In this document: piece after piece, positions 60,887-64,000 of the stretch | Layout: each line of letters starts with the position of its first letter | Position numbering within the stretch: position 1 is the stretch's first letter | Source: Arachis hypogaea | Taxonomy: Eukaryota; Streptophyta; Magnoliopsida; Fabales; Fabaceae | DNA length: 64,000 nucleotides | Direction of reading: 5' to 3' | Assembly (NCBI RefSeq): GCF_003086295.3 | Contig: NC_092038.1 | Location: 97,309,837 to 97,373,836, forward strand | Made by a program: the position numbers and the translations under genes | The notes under the pieces: model-generated | Told to the model about the DNA's origin: nothing | Seen by the model: only the letters and a program-made list of their open reading frames with translations | The model's database searches: none

Positions 60887-62249
60887 GACCTCCCCACACT
60901 TAAACTAAGCATATCCTCATGCTAAACCAAGAAAGAGACAAAGGGTATAAACATTTATTCAATGTAAACTATCTATATTCACCCTATCTAAATGCAATCT
61001 ATCTATATGCATGCACTACTTGGTCAAAATAAATCAATTCCCAAGAAAGGATATATGAACACAAGGGCTAAAGGTATTAACAACCAAATCCACAATTGAA
61101 CTGAGTTATTAAAAAGAATTTACAAACTTGCAAGAAAAGAGATGATCATAGGTGAAAACATGTAATTGAGCAATCGAACCCTCACCAGATGTGTATCCGC
61201 TCTAGTCACTCAAGTGTATAGAGTTGATTCACTCAATCCTCCCCTAATCATGCTTTCTAAGATTTATTTTTCATCTAACAATCAATAATTATTCAATGTA
61301 TGCATACAAATATCACGAGGACTTTCCCATAGGGTTGTAATGGAGCTATGGTCAAGGTAAGATTGCATTTGGTCAAGTGGACCAGAATTTGAATATTTGA
61401 TTAACTTAAACTTCCCACCTAACCTATGACAACCTTTACAATTTAAAACAAACCTAACTACCCATGCATTGATTATTATTGATCTTCACTTTTTCACACA
61501 CTCATGCATTCTTTTTTTTATCACAACCCATATGCATTGATTATATTGATCTTCACTTTGGGACATTTTGTCCCCTTTTTATTGCATTTTTTTCTATATT
61601 TTTTTTCTATTTTTATCTTTTTATTTTTCCTTTGATATATATTTTTCTTTATTTTATATTTTTTTTTGCAATAAAGTATATACAAAAGTATCAATGCATA
61701 TGGTTTAACATTTAATTAATACATGAGTATGTACCCAATTCCCAAAATTTTGACAAAAATATAAAAACACACATTTATCTCTACCCAATGTTCCCAACTC
61801 TCCCATAATTAAATGATAAACACTCTTACTAGCCTAAGCTAATCAATGATCCAAACAAGGGAAGTTTATTATTTCACTTTAAGGCTTGTAATGTGCTAAA
61901 ATTAAGAACAAATGGGTTTAGCATAGGCTCAAAGTTGGCTAACAATGGAAGATAAAAGGTACGCTATTTGGGTAAGTGAGCTATTTGAAACGATGGCCTC
62001 AATCATATAAGTGCATTCATACACAAAGCAATGGACATAAAGAATCAAACAAATCAAAGATTGCAATCATAGAAAGAGAATAATATACATAGGAAGAAAA
62101 ATAGTGATTATATGATGTAACCACACAATTAGGCTCAAAACTCACATGCCTATGTGTTTTTAGCTCAAAAATCATGTTCCACAATGTATATAATTCAAGC
62201 AAGTTCTAAAAGAATTTTTTTTGTTTTTTTCTCAAATCAATTGGGGTGC
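60887..62249 (-). other. F internal 3' region, non-coding
   Basis: On the minus strand it ends with AAGTGTGGGGAGG before the LTR, the likely polypurine tract. The rest is AT-rich, with a T-rich low-complexity stretch at about 61500-61680. No ORF is supported on either strand. Confidence 0.65.
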
Positions 62250-62475
62250 TGTTCATACCCTGGGTCGAGCTGTCCGAGCCGGGATGTTCAGTAGCAAAGC
62301 GACCGACCTCTTTAGGTCAAGCGGTCCGACTTCTTCGTAAAGAACTCAGCCAAATCGACAGGAAAATCCAAAGAAAGGCCCAACTCAAGTCCAACAAGTC
62401 GGACACAACCGCTCCAACCAGCATAGAAGATCTCGTCCGAGATCGACCTCCAGTTTTAGGTAACCCTCGGAACAT
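62250..62475 (+). repeat. B3 5' LTR, internally deleted (226 bp)
   Basis: TGTTCATACCCTGGGTC ... CCCTCGGAACA. Compared with other Tat LTRs about 315 bp are missing between AGGCCCAAC and TCCAACAAGTC, a stretch that in the others carries the GATAAG cluster and TATA box. Confidence 0.88.
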
Positions 62476-62493
62476 TGGCACCATTTCCGGGGA
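62476..62493 (+). other. Degenerate primer-binding site, tRNA-Asp (B3)
   Basis: TGGCACCATTTCCGGGGA, three mismatches to the tRNA-Asp complement. Confidence 0.75.
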
Positions 62494-62515
62494 ACCTGGA
62501 AGTCATCCCATCACC

Positions 62516-64000
62516 ATGGCGGATGACCATGACAACGACCATGACTCAGATCTAGAGGATAGAACGCCGCACAAAAACACGGACACTACACCAAAGGATA
62601 CTTCTCAACTTAACAACGAAAAGGATTCTCCAAACGCAGGAGCCATAGAGGCGCTTCAAGATCAATTAAAGCAACTCGAGAAAGAAGCCCAACATCAACG
62701 CGAAAAAGAAGAGGATCTACATCGGGAGATAAGGCGACGCCGGGAATTAGAAGATAAGCTTCTAAAACTCGAAGCCGATCTTGAAACCAAAGCTACTCGA
62801 TCCACTCCAGAGGATAGCTCTCGCAAGGATCAAGATCCATTCACCAGGGAAATCATGAAGACCAAAATCCCAAAGGACTTCAAACTTCCGGATATGACTC
62901 TGTACGACGGCACTTCAGACCCCAACCATTACCTCAGCAATTTCAGAAGTAGAATATACCTCACTGACGCCTCGGATGCAGTTCGCTGCAAAGCCTTTCC
63001 AACAACTCTTACCAAGACAGCCATTAGATGGTTCGACAGCCTACCTCCAAAGTCTATCTCGAGCTTCGACGACCTGGCAAAAAAATTCCTGACCAGATTT
63101 TCCATACAAAAAGATAAGGCTAAACACGCCCCCAGCCTACTAGGGATCAAGCAAGGAGATCGGGAAAGTCTTCATAACTACATGGAAAGATTTAACAAAA
63201 CATGCATGGACATACAAAGTCTACCAACACAAGCTGCTATTATGGGCCTCATAAATGGCCTACGAGAAGGACCTTTTAGCCAATCTATATCTAAGAAATA
63301 TCCTGCACCCCTGGACGAAGTACAAGAACGGGCGCAGAAGTACATCAACGTGGAAGAGAATTCACGACTTAGGGAAGCCTCGAGGTTCAGTTCCGCCTAC
63401 CGAGACAAAGATAAAGAATCCAAGAAAAAGGAAGATCGCTCCGGGGAGAAAATAAAAAAATATCATAAATACACCCCTCTTAGGGGTATCCTTGGTAGAT
63501 GTTTACAAAGAAGTCTGCCATACGGAAAAAATACCCCCAGCTCGGCCACTCAAACGCAAAAGAGGAGGAGGAAATCGGAACGAATACTGTGAGTATCATC
63601 GAGTCCGAGGACATTCCACCAACGAATGCTTTGACTTGAAAAATGTCATAGAAAAATTAGTAAGAGAAGGAAAACTAGATCGGTTTTTGGCCAACCGAGA
63701 TGAAGAGCCAAGAAAAAGAAGAAGGGATGAAGATGTCGGACGGTCTGAGCGATCACCTCGCACACCGGAAAGACACGTCCACATGATACACGGTGGATTT
63801 GCGGGAGGAGGAATCTCCAAATCATCCTGCAAGCGACACCTCAAAGAAGTATACCATGTCGAAGGAAAGAATGAGGTGCCAGACATCCTAGCAATTACGT
63901 TTACCAAATAAGATGCATCTGGAATCATCTCAGGACACGACAATCCCATGGTCATCACTATCATATTGGCAAACGCCAACCTCCACCATACATTAATTGA
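62516..64000 (+). pseudogene. B3 Gag with zinc knuckle and start of protease, nearly intact
   Basis: ATG at 62516 (MADDHDNDHDSDLEDRTPH); the frame is open further upstream into the LTR, which is not a real start. A coiled-coil-like stretch (QLKQLEKEAQHQREKEEDLH) precedes the Gag domain (KIPKDFKLPDMTLYDGTSD, TKTAIRWFDSLPPKS, YMERFNKTCMDIQ). A single frameshift near 63485 moves the reading to another frame, which carries the zinc knuckle C-x2-H-x4-H-x4-C at 63588-63629 and the basic HVHMIHGGFAGGG segment. A nonsense codon lies at 63909-63911. The window ends inside the protease just before its active site. It is the best preserved Tat gag here, although its LTR lacks a promoter. Confidence 0.88.

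Larger units (their letters stand above)
36078..62249 (-). mobile_element. F: old minus-strand Athila-like element, LTR with internal sequence on both sides
   Basis: F sequence is 36078-36382, 48138-49207 and 60474-62249. Read on the minus strand: internal 3' sequence (62249-60887), a purine-rich AAGTGTGGGGAGG tract, an LTR starting TGATAAACGCTAATTTTG at 60886, then after removal of E and B2 the LTR end at 36171, a PBS and the leader. An LTR flanked by 3' internal and 5' leader sequence implies two tandem F copies sharing one LTR. Coding regions are not in the window. Confidence 0.75.
62250..64000 (+). mobile_element. B3: Tat-like element running off the right edge
   Basis: Shortened 5' LTR, degenerate PBS and gag entering protease at the window end. 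The target duplication cannot be checked; the five bases before the LTR are GGTGC. Confidence 0.85.

Noticed and set aside
61479..61715. 78-codon Phe/Tyr-rich ORF in F.
   Set aside because: Encoded by T-rich low-complexity DNA; no start context or conservation visible.
62246..62515. N-terminal extension of B3 Gag into the LTR.
   Set aside because: The open frame crosses LTR and PBS by chance; the other Tat elements start at MADDHD, matching ATG 62516.

Overview
The window reads as plant nuclear repeat DNA, most likely from a legume. The LTR families look like those I associate with peanut (Arachis); genus placement is an inference from general familiarity and was not searched. I found no host gene, tRNA gene, rRNA gene or bacterial feature. 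Almost every base belongs to Ty3/gypsy LTR retrotransposons of two lineages. One is Athila-like: long LTRs, a DLGA protease, and a third ORF in the env position. The other is Tat-like: LTRs of about 540 bp, a second RNase H, an antisense ORF and tandem repeats in the 3' UTR. All primer-binding sites match the 3' end of plant tRNA-Asp.

Layout, left to right. 1-411 is the end of an LTR (family G) inserted in the RT gene of an Athila-like element (element 1, 412-4485) that still carries RT, RNase H and integrase in broken form. At 4479-4485 element 1 is fused to a minus-strand Tat element (Bm, 4479-9421), whose protease is split by a solo LTR of family A (5111-7370). Bm sits in the RNase H of a plus-strand Tat element (B1, 9422-36077). 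B1 also hosts element C (12265-22389, target duplication GCAAT) and element A (22449-33111, duplication ATATT). B1 sits in the leader of an old minus-strand element F. F's LTR was split by Tat element B2 (36383-48132, duplication GTATC) and by element E (49213-60468, duplication GGTCA). B2 carries a solo C-type LTR (38756-40277, duplication ATACC) and a truncated C-type LTR (41498-42632). F internal sequence continues to 62249, and a further Tat element (B3) runs from 62250 off the right edge.

The complete Athila-like elements A, C and E have no reverse transcriptase, RNase H or integrase core. A and E encode a Gag-protease protein fused to what looks like the leftover C-terminal domain of integrase. 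C encodes Gag-protease only. All three then carry ORF3, preceded by its own TATA box and a leader resembling a plant 5' UTR. E is the youngest: its two LTRs differ at about 13 bases in 2.2 kb, and both of its ORFs (936 and 503 aa) are open. Such elements should depend on pol enzymes supplied in trans, for example by relatives of element 1, whose 3' non-coding region closely resembles that of A.

The most interesting signals are RNA- or DNA-structural. A two-hairpin motif lies 9-31 nt after the gag/pol stop codon in all four Athila-like elements, with conserved loops and compensatory stem changes. A second structured domain lies between ORF3 and the 3' LTR. Arrays of long palindromes occupy the same part of the LTR in four families, with arms that co-vary between units. 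A 12-nt motif, TAAGTTTGGTGT, is repeated in the sense orientation through the Athila-like elements and abuts each 3' LTR.
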